Below, in pieces: positions 34,245-43,880 of a DNA stretch of 64,000 bases (position 1 is the stretch's first letter; every line of letters starts with the position of its first letter). Position numbers and translations under genes: made by a program. The notes below the pieces were generated by a model that ran no database searches, was not told where the DNA came from, and worked only from the letters and a program-made list of their open reading frames with translations. The DNA is taken from the NCBI RefSeq assembly GCF_030403505.1, contig NZ_JAUEMJ010000009.1, forward strand, positions 1-64,000, in the 5' to 3' direction. Origin of the DNA: Glycomyces tritici (GTDB lineage: Bacteria; Actinomycetota; Actinomycetes; Mycobacteriales; Micromonosporaceae).

Positions 34245-35213
34245 ATGACCTCGACCGACACCCGCCCCGCCGGTGTCACCGGCGCCCGGACCGGGCCGCG
34301 CACCGCGGCCCGGCCCGGACGCCGCGGGCCCCTGGCCCGCGCCCGCGGCGGCCTACCTGCACTCGTGTTCCTCGCGCCGATGCTCATCGTCTTCGGCGCG
34401 TTCTCCTGGCTCCCCATCGGCCGCGCGGTCGTGATGAGCTTCCAGCGCACCAACCTCGTCGCCGACCCCGTCTGGGTCGGGTTCGCGAACTTCCAGCAGG
34501 TCTTCGCCGACCCGCAACTGTGGACCGCCGTCCAGAACACCGGCTACTTCGCCGTCCTCGCACTCCTCTTCGGCTACCCGGTCCCGCTCGTCGCCGCGAT
34601 CCTCATGAGCGAGGTCCGCCGCATGCGCGGCCTGTTCAGCGCCCTCGCCTACCTGCCCGTGGTCGTCCCGCCGGTCGTCGCGGTCCTCCTGTGGAAGCTC
34701 TTCTACGACGCAGGGGAGGAGGGCGTCTTCAACACCGTCCTCGGCTGGATCGGCATCGGCCCCGTCGCCTGGCTCCAGGACGCCGACATCGTGATGCCCG
34801 CCCTCGTCCTCGAGGCGACCTGGGCCAGTGCCGGCGGCACCGTCATCATCTACCTCGCCGCCCTCACCGGCGTCGACCCCAGCCTCTACGAGGCCGCCGA
34901 GATCGACGGCGCGGGCGTGTGGCGAAAGCTCTGGCACATCACCCTCCCGCAGCTGCGCGGCATCCTCCTCATCACCTTCATCCTGCAGATCATCGGCACC
35001 GCGCAGGTGTTCCTCGAACCGTTCCTGTTCACCGACGGCGGGCCCGCGAACCGCACGCTCACCCTGCTGCTCCTGATCTACCGGTACGCGTTCACCAACT
35101 CCCTCGGCGGCGACTACGGCGCGGCGGCGGCCCTCAGCCTCCTCCTCGCCCTCGTCCTGACGGCGTTCTCCATGCTGTACTTCCGTCTCACCCGATCCTG
35201 GAGCGGCTCATGA
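34245..35213 (+). CDS. ABC sugar transporter permease (MalF-like)
   Basis: A 322-residue permease with six predicted helices and the coupling loop YEAAEIDGAGVWRKLWHITLPQL. A 35-residue basic N-terminal tail precedes the first helix. It overlaps the next gene by ATGA. Confidence 0.88.
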   Translation: MTSTDTRPAGVTGARTGPRTAARPGRRGPLARARGGLPALVFLAPMLIVFGAFSWLPIGRAVVMSFQRTNLVADPVWVGFANFQQVFADPQLWTAVQNTGYFAVLALLFGYPVPLVAAILMSEVRRMRGLFSALAYLPVVVPPVVAVLLWKLFYDAGEEGVFNTVLGWIGIGPVAWLQDADIVMPALVLEATWASAGGTVIIYLAALTGVDPSLYEAAEIDGAGVWRKLWHITLPQLRGILLITFILQIIGTAQVFLEPFLFTDGGPANRTLTLLLLIYRYAFTNSLGGDYGAAAALSLLLALVLTAFSMLYFRLTRSWSGS

Positions 35214-36097
35214 ACGCCGGCACCGACCGCGGCCTCATCGCACCCACCGACTGGAAGCGCCCCAGCGTCAAATGGTCCGCGCGCCTCGCCCACGGCGCCC
35301 TCCTCGCGGGCGTCGCCGTCGCCGGGCTCGGCCCCATGCTGTGGCTCCTCAAAGCCGCCGTCACCCCCACACAGGACACACTCCGCACGCCGATGGCGTT
35401 CTGGCCCAATGGATTCGACTTCGCGAACCTCGCCGAAGCCTGGACCCGTGTCGAGATCGACAAGTACTTCCTCAACACCGTCGCCCTCGCCGCCGGCTCC
35501 TGGGCCGTGCAGCTCGTCGTCGCCGCCACCGGCGGCTACGCGCTCGCCGTCCTGCGCCCCCGCATCGGCAAGTACCTCTCCGGCGCGGTCCTCGCCACCC
35601 TGTTCGTGCCCGGCGTGGTGCTCCTCGTCCCGCTCTACCTCACCGTCCTCGACCCGCCGCTCCTCGGCGCCTCGATGCTCAACACGTTCTGGGCGGTCTG
35701 GCTCCCCGCCGGAGCGAGCGCGTTCAACGTGCTGCTCATGCAGCGGTTCTTCGCGAACCTGCCCCGGGAGCTCTTCGAAGCGGCCCGCGTCGACGGCGCC
35801 GGCCCCTACCGCGTGTTCTGGTCGATCGTCCTGCCCCTGTCCCGCCCGATCATCGGCGTGGTCTCGGTCTTCGCCGTCATCGCCTCATGGAAGGACTTCC
35901 TCTGGCCCATGCTGGTCCTGCCCGACCCCGCGCTCCAGCCGCTCTCGGTCCGCCTGCCGATACTCCAGCAGTTCGTCGAACTCGACGTCTTCCTCGCGGC
36001 ACTGGCCATCTCCTCGCTCATCCCGATCGGCCTGTTCCTGGTCTTCCAGCGGCTCTTCCTCAACGGCACCAGCCTCGGCGGCGCCTTGAAGGGCTGA
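35210..36097 (+). CDS. ABC sugar transporter permease (MalG-like)
   Basis: A 295-residue permease of normal length without the periplasmic insert of its 27387 paralogue. The coupling loop is LFEAARVDGAGPYRVFWSIVLP. ATG 35210 overlaps the preceding TGA, so translation is probably coupled. It ends the operon. Confidence 0.88.
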   Translation: MNAGTDRGLIAPTDWKRPSVKWSARLAHGALLAGVAVAGLGPMLWLLKAAVTPTQDTLRTPMAFWPNGFDFANLAEAWTRVEIDKYFLNTVALAAGSWAVQLVVAATGGYALAVLRPRIGKYLSGAVLATLFVPGVVLLVPLYLTVLDPPLLGASMLNTFWAVWLPAGASAFNVLLMQRFFANLPRELFEAARVDGAGPYRVFWSIVLPLSRPIIGVVSVFAVIASWKDFLWPMLVLPDPALQPLSVRLPILQQFVELDVFLAALAISSLIPIGLFLVFQRLFLNGTSLGGALKG

Positions 36098-36208
36098 CCC
36101 CCGAACGACGTCAATCACCCGAATCCATGCCGAACCGGACGCCGCGGCCTTAGAGTGCGTGCATTCCCCACGGGACGCGGCCCGGCCGCGCGCGCTCAAG
36201 GAGTCGGC

Positions 36209-37798
36209 ATGAAGCGAACGGCCACGCTCACCGCCGCCGTCGCCGTCCTCGCGGCGGCGGCGCTGGCGTCCTGCGGTGAGGACTACGACGGCAACGGCTC
36301 GGCCAAGGCGCGCAGCGGGGTGACCACGGTCCAAGCGGAGGTCGAGAAGGTCGACTGGGGGCCGTGCGACCTCGCGGCCATGTACGGCGACGCCGAACTC
36401 GACGCCGAGCAGACCGCCTGGGCTGAAGCGCTCGAATGCGGCGCGATCACCGTGCCGGTCGACTACGAGGACACCGGCGGGGACCGGGTCGCGATCGCGA
36501 TGGTCCGCCACCCCGCCACCGGCGACCGCACCGGCTCGCTGCTGATCAACCCGGGCGGGCCGGGCGGCTCCGGCGTGGAACTGGCCATGTCGCCGTTCCT
36601 GCCCCCCGAAGTGACCGCCGCGTTCGACGTCGTGGGCTTCGACCCCCGCGGGGTCGGCGCGAGCCAGAACCTCACCTGCGGCAACAGCGACCCGTTCGGC
36701 TCGGCGCTCGCCGAGGTCGACACGGACGAGCCCGATGCGATCACGGACGCCGAGGCGACCGCGCTGGACAGCGGTGCCGAGCTCTTCACCGCGGGCTGCA
36801 CCGAGCAGGTCAAGGCGAACTTCCTCGCCAACATGGGCACCGAGAACGTCGCCCGCGACATGGAGGTCATGCGCAGCGCCCTCGGCGACGACGGGCTGAC
36901 CTTCCTCGGCTACTCGTACGGCACCTACATCGGGCAGATGTACCTGTACCTCTACCCCGACAAGGTCCGCGCGATGGTCCTCGACGGCGTCATGCGCACC
37001 TCCGGGTCCGTGCTGGACCTCGCCGAAGGCCAGGCCACGGGTTTCGAGACCGCCTGGCAGGCCTTCATCGCGTACTGCCTCACCGTGGACGGCTGCCCAT
37101 TCACCAGCGCCGACACCGCCGACGCCGAACTGGAGGCGATGCTCACCGACGCCCAGGACGCCGTGGGCGGGAAGCCCACCGTGGGCGAGATGCTCACCAT
37201 GATCGCCGAGAGCCTCTACAGCGAGGCCAAGTGGCCCGCGCTCGAGAGGCTCCTCGCCGCGGTGGACGCGGGCACCATCCGCGAACTCGCGCAGCAGCTC
37301 GAGGACCTCGCCGGGGCCGAAGGGGCCTCCCGCCTCCTCCCGCGGCGGCTCCCGCCGCTGCCGCTGCCGCGCCGCGACACCGACGCGAACTTCTACGGCG
37401 TGCAGTGCGTCGACCGCGTGAACCCGACCGGTTTCAACTCGTACCAGAACGCCGCCGAGGACTCCTACGGGAACTCCGCGCTGTTCGGCGCCGGGATCGC
37501 TTGGAGCTACCTGCCGTGCGCGAGCTGGTCCGCGAGCGAGCCGGGCCCGGAGTCGGTGAACGGCAGGGGCGCACCCGACGTCGTGCTCATCGGCAACACC
37601 GGCGACCCGGCCACGCCCTACGCCTGGGCCGAGTCCGTCGCGAAGGAGCTCGACAGCGGGGTCCTGCTCACCTACGAGGGCAGCGGCCACACCGCATACG
37701 CCTTGGGCCACAACTGCATCGACGACCCGGTGACCGCCTACCTCGTGGACCTCGACGTCCCCGAGGACGGGCTGCAGTGCCCGCAGGAACTCGGCTGA
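36209..37798 (+). CDS. Secreted alpha/beta-hydrolase lipoprotein (tripeptidyl aminopeptidase family)
   Basis: A 529-residue S33-type peptidase. The lipobox ALASC is at about residues 17-21. GGPGGSG is the oxyanion loop, and the nucleophile serine is in LGYSYGTY (about 236); the aspartate and histidine come from the C-terminal TAP domain (IGNTGDPATPY, GSGHTAY). The family removes tripeptides or acts as an esterase. A basic P/L/R-rich insert (RRLPPLPLPRR, about 380) is unusual. AAGGAG precedes ATG 36209. Confidence 0.87.
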   Translation: MKRTATLTAAVAVLAAAALASCGEDYDGNGSAKARSGVTTVQAEVEKVDWGPCDLAAMYGDAELDAEQTAWAEALECGAITVPVDYEDTGGDRVAIAMVRHPATGDRTGSLLINPGGPGGSGVELAMSPFLPPEVTAAFDVVGFDPRGVGASQNLTCGNSDPFGSALAEVDTDEPDAITDAEATALDSGAELFTAGCTEQVKANFLANMGTENVARDMEVMRSALGDDGLTFLGYSYGTYIGQMYLYLYPDKVRAMVLDGVMRTSGSVLDLAEGQATGFETAWQAFIAYCLTVDGCPFTSADTADAELEAMLTDAQDAVGGKPTVGEMLTMIAESLYSEAKWPALERLLAAVDAGTIRELAQQLEDLAGAEGASRLLPRRLPPLPLPRRDTDANFYGVQCVDRVNPTGFNSYQNAAEDSYGNSALFGAGIAWSYLPCASWSASEPGPESVNGRGAPDVVLIGNTGDPATPYAWAESVAKELDSGVLLTYEGSGHTAYALGHNCIDDPVTAYLVDLDVPEDGLQCPQELG

Positions 37799-37813
37799 CA
37801 CAGCGTGATCAGC

Positions 37814-37840
37814 GGCCCGCGTCCTCTTAGGGCGCGGGCC
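37814..37840 (+). terminator. Terminator-like hairpin after the TAP gene
   Basis: Perfect 8-bp arms GGCCCGCG (37814-37821) and CGCGGGCC (37833-37840) with an 11-nt loop lie 16 bp past the stop. Confidence 0.5.
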
Positions 37841-38047
37841 CGGCGTCGCACTCCTCAGTGCCTCTCACACCCCAGTGCGTGTGCCGACCGATCACAGGAC
37901 CGCGTCTGGCAAGATGTCCCCGTCGCGCCGGGAGCCGCACGGCGGCACCGCTGGACCACCCGCGCGACGACTGACCGTCGATGCGACGAAAGAAGCGCCA
38001 ATGCACACTTCCCCCTGCAGGACCCGTGCCCGGAAGGAGGCCTCCCC

Positions 38048-38890
38048 GTGGTCGACATGACCTGGTTCGAGGCCATCGTGCTCGGGGTCGTCCAGGGCCT
38101 GACCGAGATGCTGCCGATCTCCTCGTCCGCGCACCTGCGCCTCACCTCGGCGCTGTTCTTCGAGGAGGACGCGGGCGCGTCCTTCACCGCCGTGACCCAG
38201 CTCGGCACCGAGACCGCGGTCCTCCTCTACTTCTGGAAGGACATCGTCCGCATCCTCGTGGCCTGGTGGAAGGGCCTGTGGGACAAGGAGCTGCGGGGCG
38301 AGACCGACTACCGGCTCGGCTGGTACGTGATCATCGGCACCCTCCCGATCGTGTTCTTCGGCCTCATCTTCAAGGACGCGATCCGCGACGGGGCCCGCAA
38401 CCTCTGGCTCGTCGCCTTCAGCCTCATCTTCTTCGGCCTGCTGCTGGCCCTCGCCGAGCTGGTGGGCAAGAAGACCCGCACCTGGAAGGACTTCCGCATG
38501 CGGGACGGCCTCATCCTGGGCTTCGCGCAGGCGGGCGCGCTCATCCCCGGCGTCTCGCGCTCGGGCGGCACGATCACGGCGGGCCTGTTCATCGGCCTCG
38601 ACCGGACGGTGGCCGCACGGTACTCGTTCCTGCTGGCGATCCCGGCGGTGTTCGGCGCGGGCATCCTCAGCCTCGGCGACGTGTTCGACCCGGCCACCGA
38701 GGGCTCGGTGCCCAGCGGCGCGCAGATGCTCGTGGCGACGATCATCGCGTTCTTCGTGGGGCTGGCGGCCGTGCACTGGATGCTCAAGTGGGTCGCCAAG
38801 CACAGCGTCTTCATCTTCGTCTGGTACCGCTGCATCCTCGGCGTCGCCGTCGTCATCATGCTGGAGACGGGCTACCTCAGCGCCACCTGA
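38048..38890 (+). CDS. uppP: Undecaprenyl-diphosphatase UppP (BacA)
   Basis: A 280-residue, about eight-helix membrane enzyme that dephosphorylates undecaprenyl diphosphate and recycles the cell-wall lipid carrier. [15 protein letters not shown] holds the (E/Q)xxxE motif and [13 protein letters not shown] the PGxSRSxxT motif. GTG 38048 follows AAGGAGG by seven bases; the internal ATG at 38057 is possible. Confidence 0.93.
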   Translation: MVDMTWFEAIVLGVVQGLTEMLPISSSAHLRLTSALFFEEDAGASFTAVTQLGTETAVLLYFWKDIVRILVAWWKGLWDKELRGETDYRLGWYVIIGTLPIVFFGLIFKDAIRDGARNLWLVAFSLIFFGLLLALAELVGKKTRTWKDFRMRDGLILGFAQAGALIPGVSRSGGTITAGLFIGLDRTVAARYSFLLAIPAVFGAGILSLGDVFDPATEGSVPSGAQMLVATIIAFFVGLAAVHWMLKWVAKHSVFIFVWYRCILGVAVVIMLETGYLSAT

Positions 38891-38903
38891 TCCCTTGCGC
38901 TGC

Positions 38904-38933
38904 AAGAGGGCCGGTTGTTCGACCGGCCCTCTT
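38904..38933. terminator. Bidirectional terminator between uppP and the EamA gene
   Basis: Perfect 12-bp arms AAGAGGGCCGGT (38904-38915) and ACCGGCCCTCTT (38922-38933) with a 6-nt loop between convergent genes. Confidence 0.8.
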
Positions 38934-38949
38934 CCGCGTCCCCGGCCCG

Positions 38950-39882
38950 TCAGCGCCGGGACTCGGCCAGGGCCAGCGCCGTGATCGAGCCGAGCAGGAC
39001 CACCGCGCCCGCCGTGGTGGCGAGGGTGAGCGGCTCGCGCAGCAGCGCGACGGCCAGGAACGCGGCGGTGACCGGCTCGATGAGCATCATCACCGAGGCC
39101 GTCGTCGCCCGGACCCGGGCCGCGCCCGCGAAGTACAGCGGGTAGGCCAGCGCGGTGGTGAACACTGCGAGGTACCCGACGATCGCGAACGCCCGCACCG
39201 GGTCCCCGGCCGCGGGCGCCAGGCCCTCGAACCAGGCGGGCGCGAGCAGCAGCGCCGCGCCGATCCCGAAGGACCACATGGTGAGCGTGAACGGGTCCTC
39301 GCCGTCGCTGCGGCGGCCGGTCGCGCGGCCCAGCAGCGTCACGGCCGCGTACCCGGCGGCGGAGAGCAGCGCGAGCGCGACGCCGGCCGGGTCGACGACG
39401 CCGGTGCCGTTGCCCAGGACCAGGACGCCGAGCCCGGTGACCGCTCCGGCGACGGCGAGCGCGCCGCCGCGGCCCAGGCGTTCGCCGAGGAGCAGGCGGC
39501 CGCCGAAGGCCGTCAGGATCGGCCCGGTGCCGAGCGTGAGCAGGGTGGCCGCGGCGACGCCGGTGGCGTCCACGGCGGCGAAGTAGGCGGTCTGGAAGAC
39601 CGCCATGCCGACCCCGACCCCGATCAGGAGCGGCAGGCGGCGCCGCAGCGGCGCAGTGTGCTCGGCGCGGGGGCGTCGGCGCAGTGCGGTGAAGGCGAGG
39701 AGCAGCACGAGGCCGCCGAGGTGGCGCCAGAACGAGACGGCCGCGGGGCCGAGATCGCTTGCGCGGTAGACGAGTTCGGCGGCGGCGCCGGTGGTGCCCC
39801 AGGCGAGGCCGGTGACGGTGAGGTAGCCGAGGCCGCGCTTGGCGGCTTCGGCAGGGCGAGCGGGGGCAAGGGTCGTTGACAT
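38950..39882 (-). CDS. EamA/DMT-superfamily transporter
   Basis: A 310-residue, ten-helix exporter made of two EamA repeats ([22 protein letters not shown] and the second half from about 155, [13 protein letters not shown]). Family members export amino acids or metabolites; the substrate is unknown. It is a single gene, convergent with uppP. Confidence 0.85.
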   Translation of the reverse strand: MSTTLAPARPAEAAKRGLGYLTVTGLAWGTTGAAAELVYRASDLGPAAVSFWRHLGGLVLLLAFTALRRRPRAEHTAPLRRRLPLLIGVGVGMAVFQTAYFAAVDATGVAAATLLTLGTGPILTAFGGRLLLGERLGRGGALAVAGAVTGLGVLVLGNGTGVVDPAGVALALLSAAGYAAVTLLGRATGRRSDGEDPFTLTMWSFGIGAALLLAPAWFEGLAPAAGDPVRAFAIVGYLAVFTTALAYPLYFAGAARVRATTASVMMLIEPVTAAFLAVALLREPLTLATTAGAVVLLGSITALALAESRR

Positions 39883-40038
39883 GCGTTCTCCAGCAGGGAG
39901 CGAGTGGACAGGTGCTCGTCTGCGGGCATGCCGGATTTGCGCCGAGGCTTACAACGCCTTGCGCGGCAATGGATCAGGTGCCCGCCTCAGGCGGCGGGCG
40001 GGGGCAGGAATCCCAGTGGCATGGCGCCACCCTACCGG

Positions 40039-41199
40039 TCAGGCCAGGCCCGCGCCCAGCCGCTGGAGCCCCTCCTCGATCACGTCCAGGCGCTTGCAGA
40101 ACGCGAACCGGACCTCCGGACGCGCCGCCTGGTCGAGGTAGAACACCTGGTTCGGGATCGCCACGACCCCGCACCGCTCGGGCAGCTCCAGGCAGAACGC
40201 CAGACCGTCCGCGTACCCGAACGGGGCCGCGCTCGCGGTCACGAAGTAGGTGCCCTCCGGTTCGTGCACGTCGAACCCGATCCTCCTGAGTCCGGCCACC
40301 ATGAGGTCGCGCCGCTCCTGGTAGCCGGCCGCGTAGTCCCGGTAGAACCCGTCTTCCGAGGCCAGCGCGGTCGCGATGCCGTACTGGAACGGCGTGCCGG
40401 ACGCGAACGACAGCCACTGCTTGACGTCCTTCACCCGCGCGACCAGCTCGGCCGGGCCCGTCGCCCAGCCGATCTTCCACCCGGTCACCGAGAACGTCTT
40501 CCCGGCCGAACCGATGGTGACCGTGCGGTCCCACATGCCCGGCAGGGTCGCGAGCGGCACGTGCTCGCGGCCGTCGAAGACCAGGTGCTCGTACACCTCG
40601 TCGGTGACCGCGATGAGGTCGCGTTCGACGGCGAGCGCCGCGATCGCCTCCAGCTCACCGCGGTCCAGCACGGTGCCCGTGGGGTTGTGCGGCGAGTTGA
40701 CCAGCAGCACCTTGGTGCGATCGGTGACGGCGGCGGCGAGCCGGTCCCGGTCCAGGCGCCAGTGCCCCGCGCCGCCCTCCGGCGCCTCGAGCCGCACCGG
40801 CACCAGCGTCCCGCCCGCCATGGCGACGGCGGCCTTGTAGGAGTCGTAGCTCGGCTCGAGCGCGATCACCTCGTCGCCGGGGTCGACGAGCGCGAGGATC
40901 GCCGCCGTCAGCGCCTCGGTCGCCCCGGCGGTGACCGTGACGCCCTCATCCGGATCGGGCGCCAGGCCGTACCAGTGCCGCTGGTGCGCCGCGATCGCCT
41001 GGCGCAGTTCGGGAATGCCGGCGAGCGGCGGGTACTGGTTGTGCCCGTCGCGCATGGCGGCCGCGGCGGCCTCGATGACGCGCGCGGGCCCGGACTCGTC
41101 AGGGAAGCCCTGGCCCAGGTTCACCGCGCCGTGGCGCAGCGCGAGCGCCGACATGGTCGTGAAGATCGTGGTCTGGGGCCGCCGGCCGGGTCCGCTCAC
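40039..41199 (-). CDS. PLP-dependent aminotransferase (class I/II, DapC/kynurenine-aminotransferase-like)
   Basis: A 386-residue fold-type I aminotransferase. The opening TTIFTTMSALALRHGAVNLGQGFPDE, the pocket LLVNSPHNPTG, and the PLP lysine in IGSAGKTFSVTGWKIGW are clear. The overall pattern closely resembles the mycobacterial N-succinyldiaminopimelate aminotransferase Rv0858c and YbdL-type enzymes. The lysine-pathway role is plausible but not proven by context. Confidence 0.88.
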   Translation of the reverse strand: MSGPGRRPQTTIFTTMSALALRHGAVNLGQGFPDESGPARVIEAAAAAMRDGHNQYPPLAGIPELRQAIAAHQRHWYGLAPDPDEGVTVTAGATEALTAAILALVDPGDEVIALEPSYDSYKAAVAMAGGTLVPVRLEAPEGGAGHWRLDRDRLAAAVTDRTKVLLVNSPHNPTGTVLDRGELEAIAALAVERDLIAVTDEVYEHLVFDGREHVPLATLPGMWDRTVTIGSAGKTFSVTGWKIGWATGPAELVARVKDVKQWLSFASGTPFQYGIATALASEDGFYRDYAAGYQERRDLMVAGLRRIGFDVHEPEGTYFVTASAAPFGYADGLAFCLELPERCGVVAIPNQVFYLDQAARPEVRFAFCKRLDVIEEGLQRLGAGLA

Positions 41200-41262
41200 G
41201 GTGTCTCCTCCTGGTTTCCGAACAGCGCTGGACGAACCCGGCCATCATCCCAGTCCGCGACC

Positions 41263-41616
41263 TCAGTCGTCGGCGGGCCAGCGGCCCTCGGCCTTCGCCC
41301 GCTCGATCTCGGCGAGCCCCGCCGGGCGCATCCGGCCCTCCGCGATGAGCGCTTCGGCGATGCCCCGGTTCCGTTTCGACCACGGGCTGCGCTTGGTGCG
41401 CGGCGAGTAGCGCTGCAGGAACGAGTCCTCGTCGAGGCGCTTGCGGTGGCCGTCGATCCACCCGAAGCACAGGGCGGCCTCCAGGGCCGGGCCGATCCGG
41501 AGCCGCCCTTCGGGGGAGCGCTCCTTGCCGATGCGCAGCCACACTTCGCGCTCGCCCTGATGGGCCTCCAGCCAGGCCTCCCACTCGGCGCGGTCGGCGA
41601 GATCGAGCGGTTCCAC
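41263..41616 (-). CDS. YdeI/OmpD-associated family protein
   Basis: A 117-residue protein with the family core ALEAALCFGWIDGHRKRLDEDSFLQRYSPR followed by a basic region SPWSKRN. Its biochemical function is unknown. GTG 41616 begins two bases after the VOC gene stop, so the two are co-transcribed. Confidence 0.78.
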   Translation of the reverse strand: MEPLDLADRAEWEAWLEAHQGEREVWLRIGKERSPEGRLRIGPALEAALCFGWIDGHRKRLDEDSFLQRYSPRTKRSPWSKRNRGIAEALIAEGRMRPAGLAEIERAKAEGRWPADD

Positions 41617-41618
41617 CC

Positions 41619-42023
41619 CTAGGCCCCCTTGCCGAACGAGGCGAGCGTGTCGAGGTAGTGCCGGTTGTACATGACGGCGAGCACGTTCCCGAACGGGTCG
41701 ACGAACGAGGCCGTCTCGAACCCCTCGCCGCGCACGATCTTCGGCTCGTACTCCTTGGCGCCCATGGCGGTCAGCCGGGCGATCGCCGCGTCGAGGTCGT
41801 CGACCTGCCAGTACGCGATGGCGCCGCCGGGTGCGGCGCCCATGTCGTGGGGCGCCCACTCGCCCTGCGCGATGCCGATCTCGTGCTGGTAGTCGCCCAC
41901 CCGGAACTCGATGTACCCGGGCACTTCGAAGTACGGGCCGGCGCCGAGCAGGTCGGTGTACCAGGCCTTCGCGGCATCGAGGTCCTCGGCGAAAAAGCTG
42001 ATGGTGCTGAATCCTCGCAGCAT
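41619..42023 (-). CDS. VOC-family protein (glyoxalase/bleomycin-resistance fold)
   Basis: A 134-residue protein made of two beta-alpha-beta-beta-beta units (FSTISFFAEDLDAAKAWYTDLLG and YWQVDDLDAAIARL). SFVDPFGNVLAVMYN is the usual ending. Metal-dependent lyase, dioxygenase or binding roles exist in the family. AAGGAG precedes ATG 42023. It faces the WYL regulator across a perfect palindrome and is the likely regulated gene. Confidence 0.85.
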   Translation of the reverse strand: MLRGFSTISFFAEDLDAAKAWYTDLLGAGPYFEVPGYIEFRVGDYQHEIGIAQGEWAPHDMGAAPGGAIAYWQVDDLDAAIARLTAMGAKEYEPKIVRGEGFETASFVDPFGNVLAVMYNRHYLDTLASFGKGA

Positions 42024-42065
42024 GTGCTTGCTCCTTTGTCGTCGTTGCACCCCACGCTATGACCC

Positions 42066-42090
42066 ATTGCGGAAGGTTTGCTTCCGCAAT
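42066..42090. promoter_or_regulatory. Operator of the WYL regulator
   Basis: Perfect 10-bp arms ATTGCGGAAG (42066-42075) and CTTCCGCAAT (42081-42090) with a 5-bp spacer sit midway in the 85-bp divergent gap between the VOC and WYL genes. Confidence 0.75.
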
Positions 42091-42108
42091 GCGTGCGAGA
42101 ATCGGGAA

Positions 42109-43089
42109 ATGTTGGAGACCTCCGCGCGCCTGCTCCGCGTCCTCGCCCTCCTGCAGGCCCAGCGCGACTGGACGGGCGCGGACCTCGCCGAGCGCCTCGA
42201 CGTCACCACCCGGACCGTGCGCAGCGACATCGACCGGCTCCGCCGGCTCGGCTACCGCGTCCACTCCACGACCGGCAGCGCCGGCGGCTACCGCCTGGAG
42301 GCCGGGAACACCATGCCGCCCCTGCTGCTGGACGACGAGGAGGCGGTGGCGGTCGCCGTGGGCCTGCGCGCGGCGGCCTCGGGTTCGGTCGCCGGGATCG
42401 AGGAGACCTCGCTGCGGGCGCTGGCGAAGCTGGAGCAGACGATGCCCTCGCGGCTGCGGCGGCGCATCGACATCCTCAGGGCCGCAACCGCTTCGGCCGC
42501 CGCGGCGGGACCCACGGTGGACGCGGGGGTCCTGACGGGGATCGCGGAGGCCGTCTACCGGCATGAGCAGCTGCGCTTCGACTACCGCGACCGGGCGGGG
42601 GAGGCGTCGCGGCGCCGGGCCGAGCCGCACCGGCTCGTCTACACCGAGCGGCGCTGGTACCTCCTGGCGTGGGACGTCGACCGCGGGGACTGGCGCACGT
42701 TCCGCGCCGACCGGATCGGCCTGCGGACCCCCAACGGCCCCCGGTTCACGCCGAAGGAGCCGCCGGAGGAGGCGGTCGCCCACGTCCTGCGCGGCCTGGG
42801 GCATTCGGCGTGGCGCCATCAGGCCGTGATCCGCCTGCAGTCGCCGGTCGAGCGGGTCGCGGGGATGCTCCCGCCGGGCAGCGGCCTGCTCGAACCGGCG
42901 GGCGAGGGCGAGTGCCTGTGGCGCACCGGGAGCGACTCCCTGCGGGACCTCACGAACTACATCACCGGGTTGGGGCTGCCCTTTATAGTCGAGTCCCCGC
43001 AGTCGCTGCGCGACCACCTCAACGCCCTCGCCGCGCGCTATGTCGCGGCGGCAGGCGATCCGAACAACCTCGGGAAAGTAGTGGAATAA
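42109..43089 (+). CDS. YafY-type transcriptional regulator (HTH_11 plus WYL domain)
   Basis: A 326-residue regulator. Residues 5-60 are a DeoR-like HTH (TGADLAERLDVTTRTVRSDIDRLRRLGY); the WYL domain at about 145-220 has RLVYTERRWYLLAWDVDRGDWRTFR, and a WCX-like C-terminus follows. WYL domains sense small ligands or nucleic acids. ATG 42109 follows the palindrome at 42066-42090, suggesting autoregulation and control of the divergent VOC/YdeI pair. Confidence 0.87.
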   Translation: MLETSARLLRVLALLQAQRDWTGADLAERLDVTTRTVRSDIDRLRRLGYRVHSTTGSAGGYRLEAGNTMPPLLLDDEEAVAVAVGLRAAASGSVAGIEETSLRALAKLEQTMPSRLRRRIDILRAATASAAAAGPTVDAGVLTGIAEAVYRHEQLRFDYRDRAGEASRRRAEPHRLVYTERRWYLLAWDVDRGDWRTFRADRIGLRTPNGPRFTPKEPPEEAVAHVLRGLGHSAWRHQAVIRLQSPVERVAGMLPPGSGLLEPAGEGECLWRTGSDSLRDLTNYITGLGLPFIVESPQSLRDHLNALAARYVAAAGDPNNLGKVVE

Positions 43090-43158
43090 AGTATTCCGTT
43101 CTGATAGACTGATGATATCGGAAGCGACAGCGACCGCACACACCTCAAGGAGCACGAC

Positions 43159-43743
43159 ATGACCACGACCTGGCCCCTCCTCGCCGAAGCCCACGACGCT
43201 CTCCTCAACGCCGTCAGGGGCGTGGGCGACGACCAGTGGCAGCTGCCCACCCCCTGCGACCAGTGGACCGTCACCCAGGTGCTCCAGCACGCCGCGGGCG
43301 ACCAGCTCGCCTACGCCTCCGCGCTCACCGGCGGCGAGGGCCCGGCCGAGAACCCGTTCGCCCCTTCGGGAGCGCCCGTCGCCGACCCCGCGGGGTACGC
43401 CTCGGCCGCGACCGGTGCCGCCGCCGAGGCCTGGGCGGCCGTCGCAGCGGACGCCGAAGCGGTGCCGGTACCGGTCCCGCCGAACTCGCTCGACGCGGTG
43501 ACCGGTGTGGGCGCCTGCGCCCTCGACGCGGCCGTCCACGCCTGGGACATCGCGAAGGCGACCGGCCAGGCGCAGCCGCTCAGCGAGGAGGCCGCGAGCG
43601 CGATCCTCATCGCCGCCAAGCAGATCGTCGAACCGCTGCGCGCCTGGGGCGCCTACGCTCCGGCGCTCGAGCCGCAGGACGGCGACGACGCGGTCGCGGC
43701 CCTCCTGCGCTACCTCGGCCGCGACCCGGAGTGGAAGGCCTGA
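43159..43743 (+). CDS. TIGR03086-family protein (DinB-like, mycothiol-dependent-enzyme fold)
   Basis: A 194-residue four-helix-bundle protein. LPTPCDQWTVTQVLQHAAGDQLAYASAL carries the family metal-site histidine region, and ALDAAVHAWDIAKATGQ a second. Relatives include mycothiol-dependent maleylpyruvate isomerase and bacillithiol transferases; the reaction here is unknown. AAGGAG lies before ATG 43159. Confidence 0.82.
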   Translation: MTTTWPLLAEAHDALLNAVRGVGDDQWQLPTPCDQWTVTQVLQHAAGDQLAYASALTGGEGPAENPFAPSGAPVADPAGYASAATGAAAEAWAAVAADAEAVPVPVPPNSLDAVTGVGACALDAAVHAWDIAKATGQAQPLSEEAASAILIAAKQIVEPLRAWGAYAPALEPQDGDDAVAALLRYLGRDPEWKA

Positions 43744-43755
43744 CACCGAACGCCC

Positions 43756-43788
43756 GCGGGCGGCGGACCCTCCCGGTCCGCCGCCCGC
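43756..43788 (+). terminator. Strong terminator-like hairpin
   Basis: Perfect 14-bp arms (43756-43769 and 43775-43788) with a 5-nt loop lie 12 bp past the TIGR03086 gene. Confidence 0.75.
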
Positions 43789-43880
43789 ATCGCCGCGCGT
43801 CAAAGGACGTAGACGAACGCGCATGCATCGTGGCGTCTCAGCGATGGGCGCGGCGTCCCCGGTCGAGTTGACTGGGGGAC

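Noticed and set aside
37799..38047. A long untranslated region before uppP as a ydaO-type riboswitch
   Set aside because: Only a terminator-like hairpin from the upstream gene is visible; no conserved core motifs were found.
41263..43824. An 853-residue minus-strand frame ending in the YdeI-like protein
   Set aside because: Only the last 117 residues have protein character; the rest is antisense to the WYL and TIGR03086 genes.
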